Origin: Sphingomonas sp.
Lineage (GTDB): Bacteria; Pseudomonadota; Alphaproteobacteria; Sphingomonadales; Sphingomonadaceae
DNA: 64,000 bases
Assembly (NCBI RefSeq): GCF_019749955.1
Contig: NZ_JAIEPC010000008.1
Span: 124,001 to 188,000 of the forward strand
Direction: 5' to 3'
Positions 34,055 to 43,755 of this stretch are shown piece after piece. The notes below the pieces were generated by a model. It had not been told where the DNA came from. It was given only the letters and a program-made list of their open reading frames with translations, and did no database searches. Within the stretch, counting starts at the first letter, position 1. Each line of letters starts with the position of its first letter. Made by a program: the position numbers and the translations under genes.

Positions 34055-35305
34055 ATGCCTTTTCGCTGGACCGCCGGTGCCCCCGCGCGGCAATACCGCC
34101 CTGTGTCTTTTTTCCTGGCCATGCTGACATTGTGGTTCGGCGGTGTGCCGGCCTGGGCTGCGACCGTCGAGCGGGTCGAAGTCGCGGCTGATCATGTCGT
34201 GCTGCATTTTGATGCGCGCGTCGCGGGCGCCTCCGCCGTGCTGCTCGACGGGCCACAGCGGATCGCAATCGATGTCGCGGGGGCGACGCCGGGGGGCGTG
34301 TCGACCACCGACGGCCCGGTGCTGCGCGTGCGGCAGGGCGTTTATCGCGACGGCGCGCGCATCGTGCTCGATCTCGCGCAGCCCGCGATCGTTTCCGAAG
34401 GCCGGTTCGGCGCCGATGGCATGACCCTCACGCTCGCGCTGCGCACCGTCAGCGATGCGCGGTTCGCGCGCGCGGCGGCGGAAGGCAAGCTGCGCTATCT
34501 GCCGCCGTTCAGCTATGGCGGCCGCGCGATTCCGGCGAGCTATAGCGTGACCACGCCGATCCCCGCGCCGCGCGCGCAGCTCGCGCTGCCGCGCGTCTAC
34601 GGTGACGACGATAGCCGCCCGCTCGTGGTGATCGACGCGGGGCATGGCGGCATTGATCCGGGCGCGATTTCGCCGACCACGGGCCTGAAGGAAAAGGACG
34701 TGACGCTGCGCATCGCCAGGGCGATCCGCGACGAACTGCTTGCCTCGGGCCGGGTGCGCGTGGCGCTGACCCGCGACGACGATCGCTTTCTGGTGCTGCA
34801 GGAACGCTATGGCGTCGCGCGCAAACTCAAGGCCGATTTGTTCATTTCGGTCCACTGCGACAGCGTCGGCGGCGGCGATGCGTCGGGCGCCTCGGTCTAT
34901 ACCCTGTCCGAAGTCGCGTCGGACAAGGAAGCCGCGCGGCTGGCGGCGCGCGAGAACAAGGCCGACATTATTCAGGGCATTAATCTGGGCGAGGCGTCGC
35001 CCGACATTTCGTCGCTGCTGATCGATCTCACCCAGCGCGAGACGATGAACAATTCGGCGAGTTTCGCGCAATTGCTGGGCCGCGAAGCCCGGCCGCTGGT
35101 GCCGGTGAAGTCCAATTTCCACCGCATGGCGTCGCTCGTGGTACTCAAGGCGCCCGACATGCCGTCGATCCTGTTCGAAACGGGCTATATCTCCAACCCG
35201 CGCGACGCGGCCTTCATCGATTCGCGCGAAGGGCGGGCACGGATTGCCGAGAGCGTGCGGCGCGCGGTCGACATCCATTTCGCGCGGCGGCTGGCGTCGA
35301 ATTAG
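34055..35305 (+). CDS. N-acetylmuramoyl-L-alanine amidase
   Basis: A 416-residue secreted amidase that cuts the peptide from N-acetylmuramic acid to let daughter cells separate. A signal peptide (about residues 18-35, ending AWAA) is followed by an AMIN domain (about 36-150) that binds peptidoglycan, then an Amidase_3 zinc domain (about 195-410). Zinc ligands appear in VVIDAGHGGIDPGA, TGLKEKDV and SVHCDSVGG. The frame is open to 33959 but the ATG at 34055 gives the signal peptide and matches AmiC-type homologues. An unusual leader lies upstream, and the PBP1A gene follows, suiting a cell-wall unit. Confidence 0.93.
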   Translation: MPFRWTAGAPARQYRPVSFFLAMLTLWFGGVPAWAATVERVEVAADHVVLHFDARVAGASAVLLDGPQRIAIDVAGATPGGVSTTDGPVLRVRQGVYRDGARIVLDLAQPAIVSEGRFGADGMTLTLALRTVSDARFARAAAEGKLRYLPPFSYGGRAIPASYSVTTPIPAPRAQLALPRVYGDDDSRPLVVIDAGHGGIDPGAISPTTGLKEKDVTLRIARAIRDELLASGRVRVALTRDDDRFLVLQERYGVARKLKADLFISVHCDSVGGGDASGASVYTLSEVASDKEAARLAARENKADIIQGINLGEASPDISSLLIDLTQRETMNNSASFAQLLGREARPLVPVKSNFHRMASLVVLKAPDMPSILFETGYISNPRDAAFIDSREGRARIAESVRRAVDIHFARRLASN

Positions 35306-35328
35306 CGGCCTCTTGCTTAATCTCTGCA

Positions 35329-35426
35329 CCCGTTTGTTTCGAGCGAAGTCGAGAAACAGGCCACAAGCGGTGCGCTCGGCGCCGCTCGCTCCGCTCGCCT
35401 CGACTTCGCTCGACACGAACGGGGGG
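35329..35426. repeat. Inverted repeat, family C
   Basis: CCCGTTTGTTTCGAGCGAAGTCGAGAAACAGG on the left and CTCGACTTCGCTCGACACGAACGGGG on the right are partial inverses; the middle holds GC-rich palindromic GCGCTCGGCGCCGCTCGCTCCGCTCGC. It separates the amidase and PBP1A genes. Confidence 0.8.
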
Positions 35427-35541
35427 CAAGGGGATTCTTACCAAACCCTGTCCCCTTTGCGCTGGGTGACGATGGGGGCGGGGGGATGACGCATACGCCC
35501 ACTGGCGCGCGGCGCCAGTTTTGCTACAGCCTGCGCCAATC

Positions 35542-38088
35542 ATGCCAGCGTCTGACTCGTCCGTAAATTTTCGCCTGCACCGCGAGACCAACCGCTTGCG
35601 GGCCGGGGTGCGCTGGCTGTGGGCGCGCTGGTGGGGCAAGCTGTTGGCGGTGCTCGCAGCGCTGGCGGCGATTGGCTATGCGCTCGTCTGGGTGCTGGTC
35701 GCGCGCGATCTGCCCTCGGTCGACAAGCTGCGCACTTATGAACCGCCGCTGCCGACCAATGTCCGCTCGGTCGAGGGGATGCCGATCCACAGCTACGCGC
35801 GCGAACGCCGCGTCGAGCTGAGCTATGACGAATATCCGCCGCTGCTCGTGCGCGCGTTTCTGGCGGCTGAGGACAAGAGCTTTTTCGAGCACCACGGCGT
35901 CGATTATCCCGGCGTCGCGGGCGCGGTGATCGATTATGTCAGCAAGCTCGGCACGGGCAAGCGCGCCAAGGGCGGCTCGACGATCACCCAGCAGGTCGCG
36001 AAAAACCTGCTCGTCGGCAATGAATATTCGCCCGTGCGCAAGCTGCGCGAGGCGATTCTGGCGTACCGGATCGAGGATACGCTCACCAAGCAGCAGATTC
36101 TGGAACTTTACCTCAACCAGATTCCGCTGGGTCGCAATGCGTTTGGCGTCGCGGCGGCGAGCCATGCCTATTTCGACAAGGAGCTGACCGAACTGACGCT
36201 CGGCCAGTTCGCTTTCCTCGCGATTCTGCCCAAGGGGCCGTCGCTGTTCGACCCGTTCCGCAATACCGAGCGCGCGCTGGGGCGGCGCAATTATGTGCTG
36301 CGCGAAATGCTCAAGAACCGCTTCATCGAGCAGGCGCAATTTGATCAGGCCAATGCCGAGCCAATCGGGGCGGTGCTGCGCCAGACGCCGAAGTTCGAAC
36401 GCGTCGGCGGCTATTTCGTCGAGGAAGTCCGCCGCCAGCTGATCGACAAATTCGGCGAAAGCGAGCGCGACGGGCCGTATAGCGTCTATTCGGGCGGGCT
36501 GTGGGTGCGCACTTCCTATGATCCGCAGCTCCAGCAATATGCGCAAAAGGCACTGCGCGAGGGGCTGCTCCGCTATGATCGCGGGCGCGGCTGGAACGGG
36601 CCGCTCGGCCATGTCGATCTGCCGGCCGGCGCCTCGGCGGAGAGCGGCGGGTGGCTGCAGCCGTTCCTCAACACCAATATCGGGCTCGATTATGAGGATT
36701 GGCGCGCGGCAATCGTGATCGCGCGTGGCGACAATCAGGCGGTGATCGGCTTTGCCGATGGCAAGACGGGCATGCTGCCGCGCTGGGCCGCGCAAATGCC
36801 GGTGCGCGGCAAGGGCGGCAATGTTTTTTCGGCGATTGTCCCCGGCGACATTATCTCGGTCGCGCCCGAAGGCGATGTGTTCGCGATGCGGGCGATTCCG
36901 CGCGTGGCGGGCGGGATGGTGGTCGAACAGCCATCGACCGGCCGCGTGCTGGCGATGCAGGGCGGGTTCGATGCCCGGCTCAATTCGTTCAACCGCGCGA
37001 CACAGGCGATGCGCCAGCCGGGATCGACGATCAAACCGATCGTTTATTCGGCCGCGCTCGAAAACGGCCTGACGCCAGCCTCGATCATCGTCGATGCGCC
37101 TTATTGCGTCTATCAGGGCGCGCGGCTCGGGCAGAAATGCTTCCGCAATTTCGGCGGCGGGCAAGGGTCGGGGCCGCACACTTTGCGCTGGGGGATTGAG
37201 CAATCGCGCAACCTGATGACGGTGCGCGCCGCCAGCACCGTCGGGATGGACCATGTCGTCGACACGATCAGCCGGATGGGGATCGGCAAATACCCGCCCT
37301 ATCTGTCGATCGCGCTCGGTGCGGGTGAGACGACGGTGCAGCGGATGGTCAACGCCTTTTCGATCATCGCCAATCAGGGGCGCGGCGCGCCGTCGACCTT
37401 GATCGACTATGTCCAGGATCGCCACGGCAAGGTCGTCTGGCCCGAAAACTGGCGCGCCTGCGCGCGGTGCAACGCGCCCGACTGGAATGGCCGCGCGATG
37501 CCGCGCCCGGTCGTGCGCCAACGCCAGGTGATCGATGCGGTGACCGCGTTCCAGATGGTGCACATCACCGAAGGCGTCATCCAGCGCGGCACCGCAACCG
37601 TGCTGCGCGACCTCAACCGGCCGATCATGGGCAAGACCGGCACCTCGACCGGGCCGACCGATGTGTGGTTCATCGGCGGGACGCCGCAGATCATCGCTGG
37701 CCTCTACATCGGCTATGACAGCCCCAAGAGTCTCGGTGGCTATGCGCAGGGCGGCACGCTCGCCGCGCCGATCTTCAAGGCGTTTGCCGAAAAAGCTTAT
37801 GAAGGGCTCGATCCGCTCCCGTTTCGCGCCCCCGCCGGCGTGCGGTTCGTGCGGATCGACCGCGGATCGGGGCGTCCGGTCTATGGCGGCTGGCCGAGCG
37901 ACGACCCCAAGGCGGCGGTGATCTGGGAAGCCTTCAAGCCCGACAGCGAGCCGCGCCGCGCGGTCGCGCGGTCGGTGGGTGCCGATCCTGCCGTCGCCGC
38001 GCGCCCGCGGGAAGTGGCCCCGCAGGCCAACCCCGCCAAACGCCAGAGCGACAGCGATTTCTTGCAAAGACAGGGCGGAATCTACTAG
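35542..38088 (+). CDS. mrcA: Penicillin-binding protein 1A
   Basis: An 848-residue bifunctional peptidoglycan synthase. A single membrane helix lies near residues 35-58. The GT51 transglycosylase (about 90-260) has AAEDKSFFEHHGVD with the catalytic Glu and GGSTITQQVAKNLL. An OB-like domain follows (PBP1A type). The transpeptidase has the acylation motif QPGSTIKP (SxxK), an SxN equivalent after RNLMTVRAAS, and KTGTS near 700. The ATG at 35542 is used; an in-frame CTG/TTG region further up has no support. The C-terminal tail is disordered. A large opposite-strand frame over this gene is a shadow. Confidence 0.96.
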   Translation: MPASDSSVNFRLHRETNRLRAGVRWLWARWWGKLLAVLAALAAIGYALVWVLVARDLPSVDKLRTYEPPLPTNVRSVEGMPIHSYARERRVELSYDEYPPLLVRAFLAAEDKSFFEHHGVDYPGVAGAVIDYVSKLGTGKRAKGGSTITQQVAKNLLVGNEYSPVRKLREAILAYRIEDTLTKQQILELYLNQIPLGRNAFGVAAASHAYFDKELTELTLGQFAFLAILPKGPSLFDPFRNTERALGRRNYVLREMLKNRFIEQAQFDQANAEPIGAVLRQTPKFERVGGYFVEEVRRQLIDKFGESERDGPYSVYSGGLWVRTSYDPQLQQYAQKALREGLLRYDRGRGWNGPLGHVDLPAGASAESGGWLQPFLNTNIGLDYEDWRAAIVIARGDNQAVIGFADGKTGMLPRWAAQMPVRGKGGNVFSAIVPGDIISVAPEGDVFAMRAIPRVAGGMVVEQPSTGRVLAMQGGFDARLNSFNRATQAMRQPGSTIKPIVYSAALENGLTPASIIVDAPYCVYQGARLGQKCFRNFGGGQGSGPHTLRWGIEQSRNLMTVRAASTVGMDHVVDTISRMGIGKYPPYLSIALGAGETTVQRMVNAFSIIANQGRGAPSTLIDYVQDRHGKVVWPENWRACARCNAPDWNGRAMPRPVVRQRQVIDAVTAFQMVHITEGVIQRGTATVLRDLNRPIMGKTGTSTGPTDVWFIGGTPQIIAGLYIGYDSPKSLGGYAQGGTLAAPIFKAFAEKAYEGLDPLPFRAPAGVRFVRIDRGSGRPVYGGWPSDDPKAAVIWEAFKPDSEPRRAVARSVGADPAVAARPREVAPQANPAKRQSDSDFLQRQGGIY

Positions 38089-38191
38089 CGGCGGCAGCTG
38101 CGGCTCATCAGATAGGCAGAAAATCGTCGCCACCCGATCGTCACGTTCCGCCGACGTCGCAGCGACCAGTGTGGAAAAAGGTTGAAGTTCA

Positions 38192-39319
38192 ATGCGCGCC
38201 GAAGCGCAGGCCCATATCGACAGCATTCACGAGTCGCTCGCGCTCGTCCGCCGGTTCCTCGACTGGGACCGTGCGTTGCGCCGCCTCGACGAACTCAACG
38301 CGCGCGTCGAGGACCCGAGTTTGTGGAACGATGCCAAGGCCGCGCAAGCGGTGATGCGCGAACGGCGTCGGCTCGACGAAGCGATTGCCGCGACGCGCGC
38401 GATCGAGCAGGAACTCAACGATACTGCCGAGCTGATCGAGATGGCCGAAGCCGAGGGCGACAGCGCGATGGCCGATGAAGGCGTCGCCGATCTCGCCAAG
38501 CTCGCCGCGCGCGCCAATGACGACAAGGTCAGGGCGCTGCTCGCGGGCGAAGCCGATGGCAATGACACCTATATCGAAGTCAACGCGGGCGCGGGCGGCA
38601 CCGAAAGCCAGGACTGGGCGGGCATGTTGAGCCGCATGTATACGCGCTGGGGCGAGCGGCGCGGGCTGAAGGTCGAGCTGATCGACCAGCATTCGGGCGA
38701 GCAGGCGGGCATCAAATCGGCGACGCTGCTGCTGAAGGGCGAAAATGCTTACGGCTATGCCAAGACCGAAAGCGGGGTGCACCGGCTGGTGCGGATCAGC
38801 CCTTATGACAGCGCGGCGCGGCGGCACACCAGCTTTGCGAGCGTGTGGGTTTATCCGGTGATCGACGACAATATTGAGGTCGACATCAACGAAGGCGACC
38901 TGCGCATCGACACGTACCGTGCGTCGGGCGCGGGCGGGCAGCACATCAACACCACCGATTCGGCCGTGCGCATCACCCATTTGCCGACGGGCATCGTCGT
39001 CCAGTGCCAGAACCAGCGCAGCCAGCACAAGAACAAGGCCGAAGCCTATAACCAGCTCCGCGCGCGGCTGTACGAACGCGAACTCTCGATCCGCGAAGCA
39101 GCGGCCAATGCCGAAAATGCCGCCAAGACCGACATTGGCTGGGGGCACCAGATCCGCTCCTATGTCCTCCAGCCTTATCAGCTCGTGAAGGATTTGCGCA
39201 CCGGCGTCACCTCGACCGCGCCGGGTGATGTGCTCGACGGCGCGCTCGAACCCTTTATGGCGGCAGCGCTGTCGCAGCGCGTGACCGGCGAAACGGTCGA
39301 TGTGGAAGACGTCGATTAA
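38192..39319 (+). CDS. prfB: Peptide chain release factor 2
   Basis: A 375-residue factor that ends translation at UGA and UAA. The catalytic GGQ lies in [16 protein letters not shown]. The stop-recognition tripeptide is SPY in [15 protein letters not shown], where E. coli has SPF. The N-terminus runs [16 protein letters not shown] without break, so the programmed +1 frameshift found in many prfB genes is absent. Length matches alphaproteobacterial RF2. The last 20 bases overlap the methyltransferase start. Autoregulation by frameshift can be excluded here. Confidence 0.96.
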   Translation: MRAEAQAHIDSIHESLALVRRFLDWDRALRRLDELNARVEDPSLWNDAKAAQAVMRERRRLDEAIAATRAIEQELNDTAELIEMAEAEGDSAMADEGVADLAKLAARANDDKVRALLAGEADGNDTYIEVNAGAGGTESQDWAGMLSRMYTRWGERRGLKVELIDQHSGEQAGIKSATLLLKGENAYGYAKTESGVHRLVRISPYDSAARRHTSFASVWVYPVIDDNIEVDINEGDLRIDTYRASGAGGQHINTTDSAVRITHLPTGIVVQCQNQRSQHKNKAEAYNQLRARLYERELSIREAAANAENAAKTDIGWGHQIRSYVLQPYQLVKDLRTGVTSTAPGDVLDGALEPFMAAALSQRVTGETVDVEDVD

Positions 39320-40004
39320 GGCGCGCACCGCCCTTGCCGCCGTGCTGGCGCTGCTGGCTGCGTGCGGCCAGAGCGCGGCGCCGACGTTTCCGGCGGCCGA
39401 CCGCCCCGTCGCGCGCATCGTGTCGCCACGCTGGTCGACCGAAGAAGCGCGTGATCGCAAGAATGAAGCCGGCGAGGTGATGGACAAGGCCCGGATCGCG
39501 CCGGGCATGACGGTGGCCGATATCGGCGCGGGCGAGGGTTACTACACCATCCGCCTCGCCCAGCGCGTCGGGCCGAGCGGGCGCGTGCTGGCGCAGGATA
39601 TCGTGCCCGCGACGCGCGATGCGCTCGCCGAACGCGTCACGCGCGAGCGGTTGCAGAGCGTGTCGGTCCGGCTCGGCGAACCCGCCGATCCCAAGCTGCC
39701 CGACAACAGCTTCGACCGCGTTTTCATGATCCATATGTATCATGAGATTGCGCAGCCCTATGAATTCCTCTGGCGGCTGCGGCCCTCGCTCAAGCCCGAC
39801 GGGCTGGTGATTGTGGTCGATGCCGATCGACCCACGCAGAATCACGGCACGCCGCCCGCGCTGCTCAAATGCGAATTCGCGGCCATCGGTTATCAGCTCG
39901 TGTCGACCGAAGACATGCCCTCGGCCGGCGGCTATCTGGCGGCGTTCAAGGCGGTCGGCCCGCGGCCCTATCCCGCCGCGATCAAGGGTTGTCGATTGAA
40001 ATAG
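39300..40004 (+). CDS. Class I SAM-dependent methyltransferase with lipoprotein signal
   Basis: A 234-residue protein with a Rossmann methyltransferase core (motif [21 protein letters not shown]; acidic residue of motif II in VLAQDIV; motif post-[16 protein letters not shown]). It starts with a signal ending LLAACG, a lipobox, so the protein is probably lipid-anchored outside the cytoplasm. A SAM enzyme there has no obvious cofactor supply, so it may be a repurposed fold or a mis-set start. The frame begins 20 bases inside prfB. The family occurs in many proteobacteria as an uncharacterised secreted methyltransferase-like protein. Confidence 0.88.
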   Translation: MWKTSIKARTALAAVLALLAACGQSAAPTFPAADRPVARIVSPRWSTEEARDRKNEAGEVMDKARIAPGMTVADIGAGEGYYTIRLAQRVGPSGRVLAQDIVPATRDALAERVTRERLQSVSVRLGEPADPKLPDNSFDRVFMIHMYHEIAQPYEFLWRLRPSLKPDGLVIVVDADRPTQNHGTPPALLKCEFAAIGYQLVSTEDMPSAGGYLAAFKAVGPRPYPAAIKGCRLK

Positions 40005-40054
40005 CGGGTGCTGTCACAGCGCGACCACGATCTCGACAGAGAAATCCTGCTTCA

Positions 40055-40146
40055 CCGTTCGCCCTGAGCTTGTCGAAGGGCTGTTCTTCTTTTCCACCGG
40101 CGGGGCTGAAGAAGGACGGTGCTTCGACAAGCTCAGCACGAACGGG
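40055..40146. repeat. Inverted repeat, family B
   Basis: Near-exact inverse arms CCGTTCGCCCTGAGCTTGTCGAAGG and CTTCGACAAGCTCAGCACGAACGG flank a spacer with a TTCTTCTTTT/AAGAAGG pair. It lies 47 bases before thyA, so it is in the thyA upstream region. Confidence 0.85.
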
Positions 40147-40192
40147 TTGAGAGTGAATTCCCTTCATCGCGACGCTGCGCTAACGTCCTGCG

Positions 40193-40987
40193 ATGCACGC
40201 TTATCACGACCTTATGCAGCGCATCCTCGACGACGGCGTCGAGACCGCCGACCGCACCGGCGTCGGCACCCTCTCGGTGTTCGGCCACCAGATGCGGTTC
40301 CGGCTGAGCGACGGTTTCCCGCTCGTCACGACGAAGAAATTGCACTTGCGCTCGATCATCATCGAATTGCTCTGGTTCCTGCGCGGCGAGACCAATGTCG
40401 GCTGGCTGCGCGACCGCAAAGTCAGCATCTGGGACGAATGGGCTGATGAGGCGGGTGAGCTTGGCCCCGTATACGGCAAGCAGTGGCGCGACTGGGAAAC
40501 CCCCGACGGCGGCCATGTCGACCAGATCGCCGAACTGATCCGCCAGATTCGCGAGACGCCATCGTCGCGGCGCCAGATCGTGTCGGCGTGGAATCCGGCG
40601 GACCTGCCGCGGATGGCGCTCGCGCCCTGCCACTGCCTGTTCCAGACGCATGTCGCGAACGGCAAGCTATCGCTTCAGTTGTACCAGCGCTCGGCCGACG
40701 TCTTCCTTGGCGTGCCGTTCAATATCGCCAGCTATGCGCTGCTGACGCATATCCTTGCCGATCAATGCGGGCTGGAAGCGGGCGACTTCATCTGGACCGG
40801 CGGCGATTGCCATTTGTACCTGAACCATCTCGAGCAAGCACGGCTGCAACTGACGCGCACGCCGGGGCCGCTGCCGCGCCTCGAAATCCTGCGGCGGCCC
40901 GACGCGATCGACGGGTATGAGTATGAGGATTTCGCGATCCACGATTATGTCGCCGATCCGCACATCAAGGCACCGGTGGCGGTGTGA
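40193..40987 (+). CDS. thyA: Thymidylate synthase
   Basis: A 264-residue ThyA-type enzyme making dTMP from dUMP with methylene-tetrahydrofolate. The catalytic cysteine is in [12 protein letters not shown] and the dUMP-binding motif is [21 protein letters not shown]. The N-terminal [18 protein letters not shown] is diagnostic. Length is normal. The stop overlaps the folA GTG, so the two enzymes, which share folate cofactor, are co-translated. A family B repeat lies just upstream. Confidence 0.97.
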   Translation: MHAYHDLMQRILDDGVETADRTGVGTLSVFGHQMRFRLSDGFPLVTTKKLHLRSIIIELLWFLRGETNVGWLRDRKVSIWDEWADEAGELGPVYGKQWRDWETPDGGHVDQIAELIRQIRETPSSRRQIVSAWNPADLPRMALAPCHCLFQTHVANGKLSLQLYQRSADVFLGVPFNIASYALLTHILADQCGLEAGDFIWTGGDCHLYLNHLEQARLQLTRTPGPLPRLEILRRPDAIDGYEYEDFAIHDYVADPHIKAPVAV

Positions 40988-41451
40988 TCACTTTCTTCCT
41001 CGCCCGCGCCGATAATGGCGTGATCGGCGCCGACGGCAAAATCCCCTGGCGTTTGCCCGCCGACATGAAGCGGTTCAAGGCGATGACGATGGGCCTGCCG
41101 ATGATCATGGGCCGCAAGACTTTCGAGAGCTTTCCGAAGCCGCTGCCGGGAAGGCGCCATATCGTCCTCACGCGCTGTCCGGATTGGCGCGCGGCAGGTG
41201 CGGAGCCAGCGCATGATCCGGACAGCGCGCTGGCGCTCTGCGGCGGCCCAGCGGCGGTGATCGGCGGCGCGGAGGTCTATGCGCTATTTCTGCCGCGCGC
41301 GACCCGGATCGAATTGACCGAAGTCCACATCACGCCACCGGGCGACGCGATCGTCCCGCCGTTCACCGGCTGGGGCGAGATCGCGCGCGAGGATTTTGCC
41401 GCTGAGGGGGAACGCCCGGCCTATAGCTTCGTGACGCTCGCCCCCCTATAG
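40984..41451 (+). CDS. folA: Dihydrofolate reductase
   Basis: A 155-residue DHFR that regenerates tetrahydrofolate after the ThyA reaction. Motifs are [26 protein letters not shown] (with the active-site acid and Trp), [18 protein letters not shown] and the NADPH loop [15 protein letters not shown]. The GTG start at 40984 overlaps the thyA TGA. The size matches the bacterial type I enzyme, so trimethoprim sensitivity is expected rather than resistance. It reads on toward ribF. Confidence 0.95.
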   Translation: MITFFLARADNGVIGADGKIPWRLPADMKRFKAMTMGLPMIMGRKTFESFPKPLPGRRHIVLTRCPDWRAAGAEPAHDPDSALALCGGPAAVIGGAEVYALFLPRATRIELTEVHITPPGDAIVPPFTGWGEIAREDFAAEGERPAYSFVTLAPL

Positions 41452-41460
41452 CCCGTGGCT

Positions 41461-42390
41461 ATGGAGCGCCTTGACGGGGGTGCCGGGGTGCCCGAGGCTT
41501 TGCGCGGCGGCATCGTGGCGCTTGGCAATTTCGACGGCTTTCACCTGGGCCATCAGGCGGTCGTCGGGCGCGCGCGGGAGCGTGCGCAGGCCGAGCAGCG
41601 GCCGCTGCTGGTCGCGACCTTCGATCCGCACCCGGTGCGCTTCTTCAAGCCCGATGCAGCACCGTTTCGCCTGACGACACTCGACCAGCGCGCGCGGTTG
41701 TTCGCCGAAGCCGGGGCGGACGGCATGGTAGTGTTCGGCTTCGACGCCGCGCTCGCCGGGCTGACGGCGGAGGAATTCGTTGCGCAGCGGCTGGTGGCGG
41801 GGCTGGGCGTCGCGGGCGTGGTGACGGGCGACGACTTCACCTTTGGAAAAGGTCGCGGCGGCAATGTTTCCGTGTTGGCCGCGCTGGGGGAGCGCCACGG
41901 CTTCAGCGTCGACACGGTTTGCGCGGTCGGGGCAGGCGGCGAGGCGGTGTCGTCGAGCCGCATCCGCGATCTGCTCAAAAGCGGTGACCCGGCCGGGGCC
42001 GCCAAGCTGCTCACCCGCCCCTTCGCGATCGAGGGCGTGGTGCAGCACGGTGACAAGCTGGGCCGCACGATCGGCTATCCCACCGCCAATGTGGCGCTCG
42101 GCACTTATCTGCGGCCCGCTTATGGCATTTACGCGGTGCGGGTGCGGCTCGACGATGGGCGCATTGTCGATGGCGCCGCCAACCTTGGCATCCGTCCGAC
42201 CTTCGATCCGCCCAAGGAACTGCTCGAAGCTTATCTCTTCGATTTCGCCGAGGATTTGTACGGGCGCACGATCGAGGTTGCCCTGATCGCGTATTTGCGG
42301 GCGGAAGCGAAGTTCGACGGGCTGGAGGCGCTGGTGGCGCAGATGGATGCCGATTGCGTGGCAGCGCGCGTGGTGCTGGCGGGGGGTTGA
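41461..42390 (+). CDS. ribF: Bifunctional riboflavin kinase/FAD synthetase
   Basis: A 309-residue (ATG 41461) enzyme that makes FMN and then FAD from riboflavin. The N-terminal nucleotidyl-transferase part has LGNFDGFHLGHQAVV and the ISSTxIR equivalent VSSSRIRDLL; the C-terminal kinase domain has GYPTANV and a closing IEVALIAYLRAEAKFDGLEALVAQMDAD. A GTG start at 41455 would add two residues. In alphaproteobacteria ribF commonly precedes ileS; here an outer membrane protein gene and a large palindrome lie between them. Confidence 0.95.
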   Translation: MERLDGGAGVPEALRGGIVALGNFDGFHLGHQAVVGRARERAQAEQRPLLVATFDPHPVRFFKPDAAPFRLTTLDQRARLFAEAGADGMVVFGFDAALAGLTAEEFVAQRLVAGLGVAGVVTGDDFTFGKGRGGNVSVLAALGERHGFSVDTVCAVGAGGEAVSSSRIRDLLKSGDPAGAAKLLTRPFAIEGVVQHGDKLGRTIGYPTANVALGTYLRPAYGIYAVRVRLDDGRIVDGAANLGIRPTFDPPKELLEAYLFDFAEDLYGRTIEVALIAYLRAEAKFDGLEALVAQMDADCVAARVVLAGG

Positions 42391-42740
42391 GTTCACGCGA
42401 AGGCGCGAAGTTTCGCGAAGGGCGAGCAGATTTTGGTTCACGCGAAGGGCGCGAAGTTTCGCGAAGAGCGCGAAGGCTTTGGTTCACGCGGAGGCGCGGC
42501 GGCGCGGAGAAGAAGATTTCTGCGCGCAGAGGGCGCAGGGCACTTGCTCAACCCGTCTCGCGCCAGCGAGACCTTCATTCATCGTCGAAGCGAGCGACTT
42601 GGTTTCGGCTACGCCGAAGGCCTGCCGCGACGCCCATTTCCTCCGCGTCTCCGCGTCTCCGCGCCTCCGCGTGGACTCACTTTTCTCTTCGCGCCCTTCG
42701 CGAAACTTCGCGCCCTTCGCGTGAACGGCTTCTTCTTCTG
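42391..42740. repeat. Large imperfect palindrome of GCGAAG/CTTCGC and GGAGGCGCGG/CCGCGCCTCC blocks
   Basis: The left half has repeated blocks TTCACGCGAAGG.CGCGAAGTTTCGCGAAG and TTCACGCGGAGGCGCGGCGGCGCGGAG; the right half has their inverses, CTCCGCGTCTCCGCGTCTCCGCGCCTCCGCGTG and CTTCGCGCCCTTCGCGAAACTTCGCGCCCTTCGCGTGAA. Together they span about 340 bases with an unpaired middle. No gene lies inside. TTCACGCGGAGGCGCGG-type repeats occur in intergenic regions of unrelated bacteria, but I cannot check that here. Confidence 0.8.
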
Positions 42741-42753
42741 ACCCCCGCGCGCC

Positions 42754-43632
42754 TCAGTTGAAGCGGAAGCGATAGCTCAGCGCAGCGCCGATCGACACCT
42801 GGTTGCGGCTGCCGAAGCGGCTGGTGGTGATTGGTGAACTCGCGGCCTGATCGATCAACCGGCTGTAGCTCGCAAAGACGGTGCCGTTCCATTTGCCGCC
42901 CAGCCGCCGCGACACGAAGCCCGATACGCCGACATCGTTCAGCCCCGCGCCCGGTTGATAGACCCGCAGTCCGCTGGTCAGCGCAGCGGCAGGCGTGACG
43001 CCATAATAATTGCGGAAATAGGTCGCGTCGGCGAAGCGGATGCGCCCGCCATAGCCGAGCGTCCATTTGCCCTTCAGCGCGATCTTGCGCAGCGACAGAT
43101 CGGCGAGCGTGCCGTTGTGGCCGCTCACTGCCTTGCGCACTTCGAGCTGGAGCGTGGTGAAGAGCGACGGCTGGTAGGCCACGAAGCCGCCTGCTTCGAC
43201 CGTGAAGTTGATCCGCCGCAGCCCCGGAAACACCGCGATGTCGCGCGTCGTGCGGCCGAATTCGGGGCGCAGGATCGGCCCTGCCCGCAGATGCCGCGTG
43301 TTGATCAGATTATAGCCGATGCCCTGCTGCACCGAGGCGAAGAATTGATTCTTGTAGCGGATGTCGAGCTGCGGAATCGGCAGGATGCGCAAGCCCTTGC
43401 TGCCCGGAAATTCGGGGACGGCAAGCAGGCCGGGGCCGAAATCAATCTGCCAGCCGGGCGGATAGGGGCCGAAGCTGAGCGGCGCGGGTTTGCGCGGCGG
43501 CTGGGGTGGCGGCGGCGCGGGCTGGTCCTGCGCCTCGATTGTCGCTTCGGCGATCACGGTTGCGGGCGGCGCCTCCTCGACCGGTGCCGGTGCGCCAAGG
43601 GCCAGTGCCGCCAAAATCAGTCCACCCGTCAT
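42754..43632 (-). CDS. MipA/OmpV family outer membrane protein
   Basis: A 292-residue outer-membrane beta barrel of the MipA/OmpV family, which in E. coli is a scaffold for murein enzymes. The signal peptide is short (MTGGLILAALALGAP). A proline-rich linker (PAPPPPQPPRKPAP) precedes the barrel. Barrel strands alternate aromatic residues and it ends in YRFRFN, with an aromatic C-terminal residue position typical of outer-membrane proteins. The start at 43632 is preferred; the longer frame to 44070 overlaps ileS. Together with the amidase and PBP1A it fits an envelope theme in the region. Confidence 0.88.
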   Translation of the reverse strand: MTGGLILAALALGAPAPVEEAPPATVIAEATIEAQDQPAPPPPQPPRKPAPLSFGPYPPGWQIDFGPGLLAVPEFPGSKGLRILPIPQLDIRYKNQFFASVQQGIGYNLINTRHLRAGPILRPEFGRTTRDIAVFPGLRRINFTVEAGGFVAYQPSLFTTLQLEVRKAVSGHNGTLADLSLRKIALKGKWTLGYGGRIRFADATYFRNYYGVTPAAALTSGLRVYQPGAGLNDVGVSGFVSRRLGGKWNGTVFASYSRLIDQAASSPITTSRFGSRNQVSIGAALSYRFRFN

Positions 43633-43755
43633 ATCGTCCCCGCTTGTTGGATCTTGCCACCCCCTACATTGCTTTTCCCCAATCTCAAGCCGGATGACGC
43701 ACCGCAACGCGATAGGCGTGACGAACGCTTTGCGACGCGGTAAGGCCTGCCCCCC

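Noticed and set aside
35524-38226. A 900-residue open frame on the minus strand opposite PBP1A
   Set aside because: It is a shadow of the PBP1A codon pattern in a high-GC gene; it has no family motifs and runs through Arg/His/Pro-rich sequence. Similar long opposite-strand frames over the ABC-F, M61-like, ileS and apbC genes were rejected for the same reason.
38260-38280. Programmed frameshift in prfB
   Set aside because: The reading frame runs through the region without an in-frame UGA, so the classic CUUUGAC slip site is absent.
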